NCBI RefSeq assembly: GCF_026212465.1
Contig: NC_080059.1
Span: 7,079,811 to 7,143,810, forward strand
DNA length: 64,000 nt
Direction of reading: 5' to 3'
Origin: Amaranthus tricolor
Lineage: Eukaryota; Streptophyta; Magnoliopsida; Caryophyllales; Amaranthaceae
The stretch's first letter is position 1; the number at the start of each line of letters is the position of its first letter. Below the pieces are notes generated by a model. The model saw only the letters and a program-made list of their open reading frames with translations. It was not told the DNA's origin and ran no database searches. The position numbers and the translations under genes are program-made. This document shows positions 11,967-25,700 of this stretch, one piece after another.

Positions 11967-12870
11967 ATGTGTACCACGACGTCTACTTCATTTTCTGCTG
12001 TGAGACGGAGAATCGCGGTTTTAGTGGCGTTTTTTTGGATTCTTGTTTTGATCATGGTTCTACCTCGTACTGGTACTTTTTCTCTTTTTGATCATAGATT
12101 CATTTATGAAATAGTCTACATTTAGTTCATCATGAAAACTTTTTACTTGTTATTTTTGGTTATTATGAGTTTTCCGTTTCTCTTTGCAACATATAAATAT
12201 CTATCAGTCGTACGTTCCGTTTTTTGTATGCTCGTAGAGAAATATGATTATTGCAAATTTTAACTAATTTTTTGGTTACTTTTTATTTGAAGGAATGCTG
12301 TCCAAAATTCATGGTTTTCGATTGGAGAGCTTGATTTCTTCCGCCGTTAACGAAGTCCTTCCTTCACCTCACCGCAAGCTCTTAGGTAATCTCTCCCTAA
12401 CGGTACTCCTATGTCACTAAATGTCTGTTGGTTTAAGGCCTGAAAATGGGGGTATTTGCTAATAGGTAGTGGAAACGCATATAAATGATGCTGTTCAGAT
12501 CGAGTACAGTTTTTTTGTCACATTTAATTAAATGTTTTTTTCAGGAAGTGTTTTTGTGTGTTAAGAAATCTTAACATGCACCAACTAATTTTGGATAATT
12601 TTTCCTTTAAAAAGGGATAATTCTTAATTTTTTGCTTAATATCTTCTTTTTTTTTTTTTCAGATTTTCAATTATTTTGTGATCGTTTCTACTTTCATGCC
12701 AACATTTGCCGCCTTGTATAGGATGATTCATAATTTGCCTGTTTAGACATGATTTCCTATATATTTTTACAATTATGTACTTAACTATACTCTATAGAAG
12801 TTTATCTATATTTAAATATTTTATTTAAAGAGAAACTTATTAAATATGATTTTTTGGTAAGATATGAGTA

Positions 12871-12928
<58 letters not shown>

Positions 12929-14824
12929 ATGTAGTAGGAGTAGTTCTTACTAGATTTATCTTACTGTAAATAATTTTATTATTTAGTTTTTATAATTTCT
13001 AACGAAATATTTGTAAAGATATTAAAACACAGTTATAAAAAAGGTATAAAGACAAAGATATCAAGCCGTAAAGACTATTATTTTTTGGCATTGTTGAATT
13101 TACTCCTCCATGTATTTAGCATGGATTATAAGTCCAAACAAATGTTACATTTGCCAGATAGGATGGAATATTTCATCATTTGCCTTTTTAAGAACTGATT
13201 TTTGTTTTTGTTTTGCAATTTTTCTTCTACGTTCAGATTTATTTCTTTTCAATATGGGTTTGAAAAACAAAATTTCGAGTAGGGGACCACATGAGTCGTT
13301 TTTAATGGGCAATTGTGAAGTGCGCACACTTGTTGCCGGCAGGGTGTGTGCTTGTTAGTGCTTAATTGCCTAGCAAATGCAGTTTTTTTGTTGATTTAGC
13401 TTCAGCTTTCTTCTAATTCTCAATCATGAACAATTTTACTCTCCTATAGTGAATTTTTTCCCAACCGTTTTTAAAAAATTTTCAAATTTGCCTAGACTTT
13501 TAATTTCTCAATAGATATTTGATTTATTTATCCATTTTGAGTTTAGAAAGACTAATATTGTTAGCTATTTAGGGTTTTAACTACTACTACACAATTGTAA
13601 AAATTTCATTTATTTTCCAACAAAAGACATTATCTCTATCTTTGTTGGCCATTTACGTCCGTTGGCTCTGCCTGAATTGATTGTTTGAATAATTGGATGT
13701 GTATTAGTGTTTTAATGTACTTGGTGAACTTGTTATTTAACATATGGTCTAACTGCTGTTTTGCTTAGCTTAAATGGACAAATGTTACACGTGGATTATA
13801 CATGCTTGATTCGGCACTTCTATTTTATTAGTGAGCTGTTAGCCAAGTCCAAACATTTCACACTGGGTTATCCTTTGGAAGGGGGCGGTGGATTGTTCAT
13901 CTCTGCTACTTTACAAATATACTCCTGTGGTAGTTTGCAATTTTGTAGTACTCCATAACTAACTAGTAGTCTAGGATTAGCAGTAATAATTTATGGATTT
14001 GAACCGAGTTTCCCACATTATGGAAAAAGATGCCTAGCTATAGCCTATTTTAGGTCAAGCACTTCCTTATAAACTAGATGAAGGGAGGGACCTCCTCTCA
14101 GTTCTCATGAATTATGGGACCTTATTGAATCCTTGTACACTTTTATGTTGGCTACTTGGCTTTTAGCCCCCACATTCAGGTCTCTTACCCATCTTTGCGG
14201 TTCACATTCAGAATAAGTTTAATTTGTCTCTGGTGCCTTACTTCTGTTTACTTGTTGCATAGTTGATTCTGTTTAGCATTATTGATAAATCCTCGCTGTT
14301 TCATTAAGATTGCTACACTAAAGCTTAATTGCTTTCTCATTGTTGTATGTAGTTTAACATACTAATTAATACTGAGGGTTTACGAAGTGCAGTAGATATA
14401 AATTGATTACATGCACCTTTTTGTCTCCGCTAATCAAACCCTTGTTTTTGGCTTCTACTTTTTGACAGCTTCAAAGAGTGTTGACAAGCCTACCAGATTC
14501 TGGGATGACACTAACAAGTGCACTGAATCCGATATTCAGATTAACCAAGGACCAGGTGCACCTTTGCCCTCAGGTATACCCACTTACACAGTTGAAATCG
14601 CAAATGCCTGTCTCTCGGGTTGTGACATCTCCCACATTCACATTCGCTGTGGATGGTTCAGCTCTGCCCACACCATTGACCCACTGATCTTCATGCGGGT
14701 CCGATTCAATGACTGCCTCCTAAATGGTGGCGGAACACTGAAGCATGGGACGTCCATTTCGTTTCAGTATGCAAACTCATACAGTTACCCTCTTTCAGTT
14801 TTTTCCATGAGATGCAGCTTCTAG
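11967..14824 (+). CDS. TDL1: TPD1-like secreted cysteine-rich protein
   Basis: Coding exons 11967-12072, 12293-12385 and 14469-14824 join in phase to 184 residues (TPD1 itself is about 176). Residues 1-35 (after SAVRRR) hold one strongly hydrophobic stretch, AVLVAFFWILVLIMVL, read as a signal peptide or anchor. A variable linker follows, with a basic HRK site near residue 63. The C-terminal domain carries the family signatures INQGPGAPLPSGIPTYTVEI, GCDISHIHIRCGWFSSA and SFQYANSYSYPL, with six cysteines (KCT, NACLSGC, IRCGW, NDCLL, MRCSF). TPD1 proteins are ligands of the EMS1/EXS leucine-rich-repeat receptor kinase and direct tapetum fate in anthers; other family members act elsewhere. The ATG at 11967 was preferred over the in-frame one at 11913 because it puts the basic residues just before the hydrophobic segment. 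Intron 2 holds a long (TA)n run. Whether it is the TPD1 orthologue or a paralogue is not settled. Confidence 0.88.
12873..12925. repeat. (TA)n microsatellite
   Basis: About 26 uninterrupted TA units in intron 2 of the TPD1-like gene; likely to vary in length between individuals. Confidence 0.95.
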
Positions 14825-16706
14825 GTAGATTTTGATACAGTTTTTGGACTTTTAGGTGTTTAATTAGCACCTAGTTTTATAGGCCGGGTATATTTTGATC
14901 TAGGTTTGGAAGCGTTCATTTTGGTATAGTTTTGAAATTCGAGCTAGGATTAGGATTTGCGTGAAGTCAAAGAGAGTTTTGGGGATTTGGTGGTGTAATT
15001 AGACTAGAGGTGAGTTGAATCTTGGCCTAGTATTCATGTTGATGTATATACGAGTAGTATTCTAATGAAATTTTTGCGAGCACACACTGACACACTCTAA
15101 AAATGGAGTAAAAAGTATTACTTCATATTGTAAAGCCAATTGAATCCTACTATACTATTGAGTATTGAAATGAAGTATGAATGGCAGTTTTATTCGTCTT
15201 TTTGGACTTTTATTTTTAAAATCGCATGAATTAATTAAGAAAAATTTAGCTATTCTATGATTTTTTTTAATATTGCTTGTTAGAAATTTCCTTAAATAAC
15301 AGACTTATACAGTTAACTTAAAAACCAATAAAAATTGCAAGAACTTTCTTGACGATCGAAGCCTACTTCCTTGAAAAAACTAAGGTATTTGGTAAAGAAC
15401 CCTAAAATTTCATACGACTCATCCTAGTTTCTTACTTCTACTCTCTTTCCACATGGCAGGATACTAGTTGTTAATAAATTAGCCTTCCTAATTGTTTATT
15501 TATAATTATGAGTATTTTGAATGAGATTGGGGATCTAAAAAAAGGCTAACTTCAAGCCGTTACTGAATACTGATTCTTTGGTAGGTAGAGAATGGAGAGT
15601 AGAGTAGGAGGGGACAGTAAAGGGTGAGGGTGTTTGGGTAGGCTTAATAAAGTCTTAAGTATTGGGGTTTGTATCATTGTCATACTGTCATTACTCATTC
15701 TATCGCCGCCAGGCGCAGTGGAAGAAACTCCCAACATGTTTGTCTAATTCTCTTTTTCTGTTTATGTCTCATTGTCTCTTAACCTCTCACTGACTTTTGT
15801 TTCACCGTCCTTAAGCTTGCTCACTAATCATCTACTCCTACTTTCGTTTTTATGGTGTTTATACCAAATGGTCTTAACTTAGTTTGCTCTTATAGTCACT
15901 TTGTTTCACCATCTTCCTATTTTTTTTTTTGTTAACTTTTAAATTAGCTAAAAGCTTTACTTATTTTAGTTTAAAAGTTATATTTTAAATATTTTGATCA
16001 ACTAACAAACTAAAAATCAATATATTACAATAAACAATCAATGAATATAAAATTAGTCAAATGTACGATTAACATGAAGATTTGAAAATCTTATAGTATA
16101 TATTCTGCAATGAATATAAAATTAGTCAAATGTAAGAACATGAAGATTTGAAAATTAATGAAAATCACATATTTTGATTTCCTAATTTTAGTTTGGAAGA
16201 AAACAAAAAACAATAACAAACAGGCCCTAGGCAATCACAACCTTTATCAAAATAAATCAATGGTAAATCCATGAGAGCAAGACGAGGCAAGCATAACTTG
16301 ACACACAGCGTGCATGCCTAGGCTGGACGCCAGGCATGGCACGACTGAGGTACTCTTTTTAAACTTTATTTTCGTCCCAAATTCCTAGCAACAATGAGGA
16401 TTTCATGCATGATTCTCCTAGTCTAGATACCACTAGATTTTATGCTCAAAGGTTAGATTTAGTAGTGAAAACAAATTCTAAAATACAGGCATAAGCAACC
16501 CCTACTCATTCACCATCTATCTTACACTGCTACCTACAAGTTGCTTAGCAAGACTCTTCAACACAAATTTACAGGCCAGACGAAATGAGCTACAGTTTCC
16601 GGTCAAGGTTCTTTCAACATATACATAGTGGTGGCTGAATAAAATCCCACAAACCGACAGATACTTCTCCTTCATCAGACTATTACAAGATTATGATTGC
16701 AGCAAA
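14825..16706. other. Intergenic region between convergent TPD1-like and MORC genes
   Basis: The first few hundred bases are the 3' region of the TPD1-like gene and the last few hundred that of MORC, which is transcribed towards it. A 69-bp direct repeat sits at 16039-16155. I see no other gene. Confidence 0.5.
16039..16155. repeat. Short direct repeat, period 69 bp
   Basis: About 50 bases starting CAATGAATATAAAATTAGTC at 16039 recur from 16108 with small differences; both copies continue to a CATGAAGATTTGAAAAT segment. It is non-coding. Confidence 0.75.
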
Positions 16707-19700
16707 TTATCTACGCCTGCCATTAGAAGAAGTCATTTTGTCCAGTGCCATCACTCTTTCTCGCAACTCTTCGATTGTGTTGGAAGCATCCTGCCAGGGT
16801 TAACGAGCAATTTTGCATGGCTTAGTTAATGCATTGACATGCAGTAAAAAAAAGTTAAAGAACAAGCCTGATTAGTAAATGAACATACCCGTAGTCTCTT
16901 TCTCAGGTTTTCTTCTTCACCGTCTCGTCTGTCTCGCTCTTCTGAAAAAATGTCAATTAAACTCTCCTGTTCCTTGTTAAGTTCTTCGATTTTACTTTTG
17001 GCTTCAAGGAGCTGTCGAAAGTACCATAAAGTAAAAAAAAAATAAAAATTGAACTTATTGTGTGGCAACAAAATCAAATACAAGGGAAACAATACAAGGA
17101 AACTCAACGGGATCTAATATTAAAAACATTAAATGAGCTGCAACAAGTTGAAAGAAAAAACAGGTTCCACCAACTAGAATTAATATTACCTTTGTCTCAA
17201 GTGATTTGCATTTGTCTCTTTCGAGTTGGAGGTCACGTTCCATAGTATCCAACTTCTCATCATTCCTTGCCTTCAACCTAAGGAAAATAACATAGAACGT
17301 CCAAATTAAGGAACTGGGTATTTATAAGCAAAAAATGAAGCTTGTAAACAATATTGAGTAACACTAAGGATCTTCCATCCCATTTGGTGTCTCATATGAC
17401 GTTGCAACCTCCCACCAATTACGGCAACACTAACACAATAGTTGTGGTGTGGAATGACAAAAGACGACACATGAGCATCACATGAGATCGAAGATCCGGA
17501 ATGGTAGCCAAGTTTTCCATGATCTTTCCTACCTTTCTTTCAATAAACGATTCTCGTCTTTCAACTGATCCAGACCTTGCAACTTTTCTTTCAATAAACG
17601 ATTCTCGTCTTTCAAATTTTTCAGAGCCTCCAACCTCTCTTTCAATACAAGATTCTCCTTTCTTAACCGATCCAAAGCTTGCAAATTTGCGGAAGGGGAT
17701 TCCATACCATCACTTGCACTTGTTTCCTATCAAAGTAATTCGAAAAAGAGAAGAAAACACATTAGAGAGGCAATCTTTTAACATGGAAAAAACAACTCTT
17801 TGTAGCTCAGGCTTAACATGATAACAAAAACTAAGAGCTCCTAACCAACATAGTTCTCATGGCAAGTCTCATCTTCTAGAAAAATTAACATTCTTACTTT
17901 CAATTAGTTATAAGTCAGATTACTCCCTCCGTTCTTTTTTGTTCTTCTCTTTTACTTATAGCACAATTTTCACTTTTATATCTCTTTTATTTTTGAAAAG
18001 TGTAAAAATAAAAAACTATACATGATACGTATCTAATAAATCTCATATGGATATATTTTACCTCATAATTCTCTCCAAAGAGGATAATAAAGCCTTTTCC
18101 GGTTAAAGTTGGACTACATCAGAGATCGGCTCTAAGCCCTTTTATTTTTACTGCCATTATGAAAGAGATTTCTAAATCTATTTGGGAGACGGTACTGTAG
18201 TGCATGCTATTCGCTGACGACATAGTGCTGGTAGTAGAAACTAGAGAGGCTCTAAGCCCTTTTATTTTTACTGCCATTATGAAAGAGATTTCTAAATCTA
18301 TTTGGGAGACGGTACCGTAGTGCATGCTATTCGCTGACGACATAGTGCTGGTAGCAGAAACTAGAGAGGAGGTTAGTAATAAATTGAATTAGAAGGTAAA
18401 GGGTTGTGCATTAGTCATACGAAAACCGAGTATTTGCGATAGGTGAACCAGAGATGTCCATTTGATGAAGCAGTTGTTAAAAGTACGACCAAGTACAAGT
18501 ATTTTGGATCGATCATTCAAAGGCATGGAGAGATAGACGGAGATGTAAATCATCGTATATATGCGGGTTGGCTCAAGTGGCGTGTAGCCAACACAGTGCT
18601 ATGTGATAGGAAAGTCCCAAGCAAGTTGAGGTTAGTAATAAATTGAATTAGAAGGTAAAGGGTTGCGCATTAGTCATACGAAAACCGAGTATTTGCGATA
18701 GGTGAACCAGAGATGTCCATTTGATGAAGCAGTTGTTAAAAGTACGACCAAGTACAAGTATTTTGGATCGATCATTCAAAGGCATGGAGAGATAGACGGA
18801 GATGTAAATCATCGTATATATGCGGGTTGGCTCAAGTGGCGTGTAGCCAACACAGTGCTATGTGATAGGAAAGTCCCAAGCAAGTTAAAAGGAAAATTCT
18901 ACCAGGCGGCAATCAGACCTGCTCTGCTATATGAGACCGAATGTTGGCCTGTAAAGAAGACTTTTGAACAAAAGATGGAAGTTACAGAAATGCATATGCT
19001 GAGGAGGATGTGTGGGCACACATTGATGGATAAACCAAGAGTTTAGGGAGAAACTAAGGGTAGCCCCTTATTTCTGGAAAAATGCGCGAAAATAAATTAA
19101 GGTGGTTTGGACATGTGCAGAGAAAGACTTTCGACACCCTTGTGAGGAGGGTCGAAAACATTATAGTAGAGGGTAAGAGGAGTCGAGGAAGACCCAGGAG
19201 AACTTGGGATGAGCAAATAAAAGCTTAAACCTCTCTAAGGGCCTGATAAGGAATAGGGGTAGTTGGAGGCGCCATATCCGTGTTTTAAACTACTGATGTT
19301 CTCTTAGATTACCTTTTGGTGTTCTTGCCCTCTTGCTTTTCTCGTTTCTTTTTTTATTAGTTTTTTGTTTTCTTTTATTTTGTAGTTGGTTGTACTTAAC
19401 ATTTAATTTATCTTTCCCGTGTAGTTACGTCTCTTTGTCTTTCTCGAGCCGAGAGACTTCTTTGGCAGCGCTATCCTTTATAGGTATGCATTGCCACAGT
19501 CCTTTCCTCCCCAAACCCTGTTCATATTCCTATGAGCGGGATACACTGAGTAAGATGATGATGATAATAATTCTCTCCAAAACCTTATTTAGATTTATCT
19601 ATTCTTAAGGTGAAATACTCTAAATGAAAAAAACATTAGAGAATGGAGGGAAAACTTTGACAGAGCTTTCAATTTAACAATAGTATCAAAAACAATAAGA

Positions 19701-22700
19701 GTTCGAAAAAAATGAATGATAATAGCCATGGTATACTCCTAACATTTAAAATTATCTATTTGTAAATACAACAAACGTAGCATGCATTTAAGGAGAATTA
19801 TTCAAAGATCTGATAAATTGTATTTTAAAGTGAAGATACCTGTATCATCGTACTACTTGGTTTTCCAGGAGGAGCTTTTTCTTGCTGGGCTTTGCCAGAG
19901 GTCTTTGGTATAGAATGAGTAGTGCCATTGACTCTTTTCTTATGCACCGTATATTGCTCATCAGATGTATCTTCTGCAGATTGTGATAATGGCTCTTCAG
20001 AACTGTCTCTAAATCTAGCATAGTCGGTATTTCCTCTCACATGAACAGTGTCAGAATTTCCTCTAACCCCAACATTGTCAGAATTTTCTCTAACTCTATC
20101 ATTGTGTGTGTGGCCATTCCCAAAATTATCATTTAGCAAAGTATATTTTCCTACTGGTTTCCCTCCATGCTTGGCCGATGAAAGAGAGTTGAACTTATCA
20201 TAATCTGATCCTTTTCCTTTGCTTTTAGCACGTGATGGTGTCGGAGTATACTCAGGGGAAGAATCTGCAGATAGCAGTTCAAAAGAAGGAAGATAAATAT
20301 CAGAACTCAAGCTAACCCTTCGTTTAGTATTGTCTAAGAACAGTTTGTGTGTGTGTGTGCGCGCGAGATGAGGGAATGTAATCAGGCAAAGTGTATCAAA
20401 AAGATACTAAATAGCAGCAGTAGTAGTAATAATATATAAGGAATCCAATAGGAAGGGTAGTAGTAGTATATCTGGGATCCAATAGGAAGGCAAAGTAATA
20501 TTACTCCCCGTGTGGGGTTTTGCTACATTTTCCTTTATACACTTTTTCTTCAATTCTCATCCACAGATTTAACTTAACTTACCTTTTAATCTCATCCTCA
20601 AATTTCTTCCACTTCCATAAAATATGGAGTATATATTTTCCTCTCTTGCCTTGGGTTGCTCACAAATTGTACTTAGCAAAAGTGGAGTAGATCTCAAGCA
20701 AACTCTCCTTAATTGGAAATGAACCCCCCACTTTCATTTAATCTCATCTACACATTTCAACTCTCTTTTGATACCATCCACACAATACAATCTCTCTCTT
20801 AATTTAATACCAAAACTAAAAAGTGGAAATACCACATTGATGCAAACCCATTGGGACAAAATAGTTGACATGTATATATGTATGCATACACACACACACA
20901 TTAAAAAGATAACAGGTAATTGCACTACCCTGAGAAGGCAGAAAAACTGCAAGAATACACCAAAAGAGAAAGTTAAAAATCATACCCTACAAGCATCAAA
21001 TGAGAATGAGTAATTGCTGTGATAATTTCAGGATTTACACTCACTCAAATGCTAAACATAAGTAACAGAAGGAAAGCAATCCCCTCATAACCAGAAACTA
21101 TAATCCATCTATATTCACTTGCATTCACATCATATTGTATGAAAATCAGATACCTCTATCCCTGGATTCAAATTGTTTCTTGTTCCGTCTAGGTGCATAG
21201 CCGATCAAATGACAGTTTGAAGACCTGAAGAATAGAAGATCATTTTAAACCCAACTATAGTAATGCAAATTTCAAGGAATAAGCGAGTGTTGGCAAGATA
21301 ACACACCAATAGTTTTTCTGCATGTTCACCAGTTTGCTTTCTAGTCTGGCAAGAACTGTCGTTCGCTCAAACCCCTGTTTATCATGAGCTGGCTCTACAA
21401 AATTTGCTTCTAGCACACCTATAAGACAAACCAAGGGTCATCATCTTGTGCTAGATCAACTTGTGTTAAAAATATAGTAATCAAACAAAAAGAAGCACCT
21501 ATGACGCCTCGACCATCACTTCCTGCAGCATTCCAGACTCTCCAGAAAGGCTAATGCAACAAAGTTACCAAGAGAAAGCTCACATCAAATGCTGATATTG
21601 TATTTATGAATCAACGGCTATACTCAACACCCAAATTCATAAAAAATTAGGGGAGACGAACATGTATGAAACTAACTTTGATAAGACGATTCTTGTGATA
21701 AACATTAAATCCCTGAACATCAATATGAGCGGTCGCATCTTTCACAAATCCAATAGTGACAATAGCAATCATCTGCAATGACACATGAAGTTAATTAACA
21801 TTAGCTAACATTAAAAATAGAAGGAAAAAAAGTTATGCAATGATTACCTCAGAATTCCTGGGAATACCATCAGCTCCAGGCTGGGGACGGTACGTGACCT
21901 CCTGTCTCATCATCATGTCATTTACAACATTGTGGTGTTCAACATCTTTTCCACGAAGGATAATCCGAAAACGAGGTGGAAGTCTAAGATATAGAATAGA
22001 TGCATAGCTCTGAAAATTAAAAATCAGATGTGTAGTCAGAAGGGATTAACTAGCATTCTAAGATCACCAAAAATTCACATAACTGATTAATCCATTTGAA
22101 GGGGAATCAAAAAAGTAAACCTAGAACATCATGAATAGAAAGGAAATCTAAAAACATGTAAAGACTTACATAATAACTAACCAAATTAGCTACACCACAA
22201 GGGTAAAAGTCATATAAAAACAAGAAGCTCCACCCCCTAGCTCCTTTCTTATTCACCCAATCATCACAAGGACAAAAGTTGCATAAACAACACATAGCTG
22301 ATAGCACAGCAGAGACATGCAAGGATAGAGGAGAAATATATCTCCACATTACAAAACATTATATTGAACCATTTCGTAACACATAAAACAATGTCAATGC
22401 AGAAACACACTTTCAGATATCTTGTGGAGAGATGAAGGTAGCTTATATCATCCTCCAAAAGCCAATTCCAACAGATAAAAGATAAACAAGCGCATAATAC
22501 AAGCAATAATAGAATCAAATGTTACAGAAAGTAACATGATTCACTTCAATTATCCACATTCAACTTTCACATCCCATGCTTTCACATAAAAACCTATGAG
22601 AATGTTCAAATTAATCACTAAGATCAGAAAACTACTCTTAAGAAATGGGCAATCACATAAACATTGACCCCTAAATAAATATCAAAAGCAGTTTGTTACC

Positions 22701-25700
22701 CTCAGTGAATGCCGGTAAGTCAAAAAATGTCTAGAATTAGGATACTCCTTTGCCATTTGAATGTTCTTTTCATCTCTGTTAACACCCCTAATTTGAATGT
22801 CCTGTCATCACATCAATACTAGTTCATAACTGTAGCAAGCAAATAGGAAAAGTTTCTAGGAAGAAAGAACTTAATGAAATAAGAAACCCACATGTCGATC
22901 AGAGCTGAAATCAAGTTCTAATTGTCCTTGATCATCTTCCCAGAGGTTGTAAATGACTATACGTGTACCATGATCTTTCATTAGATTAAACTGCAACAAC
23001 AAAAGGTATAAAGTGCAATGAAGATTAAGATGTAAGAAGTTCAAAATAGCTATCTACCTAGAGGATCAAGGTAAAGCAAAACTGCTGATGGATAAATATA
23101 GAATATAATTGGCCTATGGATCTTTAGATGGAAATAAATGAGGGGTTCTAAACTTGTGATGCTCAACCTCAGGTACAGGTGTAATGCTCGGGTATGGATA
23201 TGAGTGTTGGATCATTATGTCCTAATTTTTATTTTTAGGACTCAAGGACTCATTTTAAAGTGTCCTAAATGAGGATATGGAATCAGAGACACAACAATTA
23301 TAAAGAATGTATTAAATTATATTACTCCAAAAATTAATTGTGAGGGCATATCCTATATGGTGTTGAACCCAACAAGTATGAGAGCCAAAAAACACTCCAT
23401 AATCAAAATGCAACCTTAAGATTCTCATTGCAAAAATAGCAAAAGAATACCTGTTGGAGAAGTTCAGTTTCACTTGCATAAGGTGACCAGTTTATAATTG
23501 TATCAACGTTTCTACTCCAATCGTTAGCAGAGGATCGCATCAGCTTACACCATTCCTTCTCCCTCAATTCATAGTCGAGCTTCAAATCCAACAGAAAAGC
23601 AGCGACGGACAAAAGTCATAATCATAACACATGGACAACAATAACAGATCATATTTTATTCGATTTCGGGAAAGCAACATCATGAACAGATTTCACGTAT
23701 TCTAGAACTAGCAACGGAAACATTATCAGGCATCAGCTGCTTTAAATACTTCCTCCGGTTAAGGATTCTAAAACTATGTGTCAAGGAAAACAATCAATAA
23801 ATATTTGATAAAAGTGTCAAATGAATATGTGTCTCTTTCTAATAACAAATATTTAAAAAACAACTACAATCACAACGATTAACGATTAACGATTAACCAA
23901 AGCCCTAAACATGGTTCAACTGCTTACATTTCTTGCTTGGTAGGGGAGTGGAGGGAGATAGGGAAATGAAAAAATAGTACTATCCTTCACTCACCATTTT
24001 TCTTTTTCAGACTAAACTGAAAAGCAAGTGCTACATTTATTTAGAGAATGAAATGGCAGTCTGACAAAGTTTTGGTTAGTCTTCTAGTACATATTAAAAA
24101 AAAAACTAAGGTGGAAAAACACAAGATTTCTTAGACAAGGGTCAGAGATATTTCAAGACTACATATCTCACATACAGGACAATGTATTAAAGTAGGCATA
24201 AATCCATACTAAAAATATGGCAATGAAAAAATAGTTCAGGGAGCAGCACACTGGATTCGCTTAACAACAAAAGCACAACCTCAAAATAAACAAAAAGAAA
24301 AAATGAAAAATTTAATCAAGAAGATACCAAGCATGTGATCTCTATAGCTAATCAAAACTTACCTGAGTTGTTGATTTAACTCTGCATCCTTTATTAGAAT
24401 TATATGAGTTTAGTGGCCTAATCAACCCTCATCCAAACATATTTTTTATAGATAGGTGAAGTAGAGCCTCACCACAACTATCAGACACGAAGACTCCATA
24501 AAGTCAATTCTTTCAAAACTCAAAAATTAAAACTCTTTTGGTCATACATCATTTCCCTTATTTAGATAGGGCCAAAGATTTCTAGTTCTTTGGTTTTGAA
24601 TTATAATGGACTATATTAAAATAGTTCAATAAATCATATGGACTTCTTATTAACGTTTGCAAATAATGATGTTTGCTATTAATGGTCAATCGGAAACAAG
24701 CATTTTGCTATCACTAATAAAGGTAAGGTTGGGTACATTTGATTCTCTCTCACCCAATGTCATAGGAGTAATAGAATGTTGTTTTTATGTTCATTTAGCA
24801 TGTTAATAAAAGTATTTCAGCACCTATGATGTGTCTAGCAATGGTTGTGTAACTGAAAGGTTCTATTCATATCAATGTGGAGAAAGAACGGTCCCATCAA
24901 AGGCAATTCTAAAAAGGGGTACTACTATCTAATAAGCTTTTTACTTGAATCCTGTCCAATCAAAAAAGAATCATTTCAATTATTTGCAGCAAATGTTTAT
25001 TCAATCAAGAGCTTTCCCTCCACAGCCACTACCTGCTTTCACATATTAATGCATCCATCTCTAACCAAAATTTTCAAACATTGGATATAATATGAAGAAT
25101 AAAAGTGCTCCAAGTTGATGATAGCAGATTAAATTCTATATAAAACAATAAAAAACTAAAAATCGGATTTTATCTCAATCGGAGAGCAAGTACCACTTTC
25201 TGAGGTAAGTTCCTTGGTTCAATTCTTACCTAGCACTTCCCCTCTCTCAACCTATCTTGACCAAACCTGAGTTTGGGTCGAACCAACAGTCAAGGATTTT
25301 AAAAAAAATATTTAATCATTAATATTCATTTCAATACATAATAATTTGTTATTTTGAAGAAAACTTTAACGATAAAGAGATGTTCACTCAAAATATTAAA
25401 ATTTACTATAAATATAGTAGGTCTCGACTAAAAATGATGACATATAACTAAAATTGATGACGTGAAACTGAAAATGGGTCAAAACAGTTGAGTTTGAGTT
25501 TTGGTTGGGTTTCACCTAGTTTTCCCGGCATTTTCGGGTTGGGTCATTTTCAAGTTATGAATCAAAATTTCTGGATTTAAGACCCATTAATTTCCGATCA
25601 GGATTCAAGTAGATTTCGAGTTAGATCACATTTTGATAATCAAAAGAACAAGTCACACAAGAAAAAAACATTGAGTACCATGGAATTCAGGAAGCACTCA

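Larger units (their letters stand above)
18065..19581 (+). mobile_element. 5'-truncated RTE-type LINE with 15-bp target duplication and internal duplications
   Basis: ATAATTCTCTCCAAA at 18065-18079 recurs exactly at 19567-19581 and brackets the insertion, body 18080-19566. The 5' end is truncated inside reverse transcriptase. Visible protein: [13 protein letters not shown], then [11 protein letters not shown] (the FADD catalytic box), later [34 protein letters not shown] and MLRRMCGHT, the typical end of plant RTE LINEs. It ends in a GAT-repeat tail. A 120-bp tandem duplication (18128-18247 and 18248-18367) and a 259-bp one (18369-18627 and 18628-18886) lie within it, with stops and shifts in both. 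It is inactive. It lies antisense to MORC, in intron 16. Confidence 0.9.
17933..19652. mobile_element. Stowaway-like MITE split by a LINE (MORC intron 16)
   Basis: The left end CTCCCTCCGTTCTTTTTTGT begins at 17933 after TA. A matching but worn right end (GAATGGAGGGA) lies at 19641-19651. The parts between the ends and the LINE are short and non-coding. Removing the LINE and one target copy would leave a MITE of about 220 bp, a normal size. Confidence 0.55.

Noticed and set aside
13110..13358. 82-codon frame in the TPD1-like intron
   Set aside because: No similarity or splice support; it lies within a long AT-rich intron and a minus-strand frame overlaps it equally well.
25165..25225. tRNA gene
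   Set aside because: Promoter-box-like words are present, but acceptor and anticodon stems do not pair; a SINE fits better. The same holds at 6171-6247 and 41861-41912.
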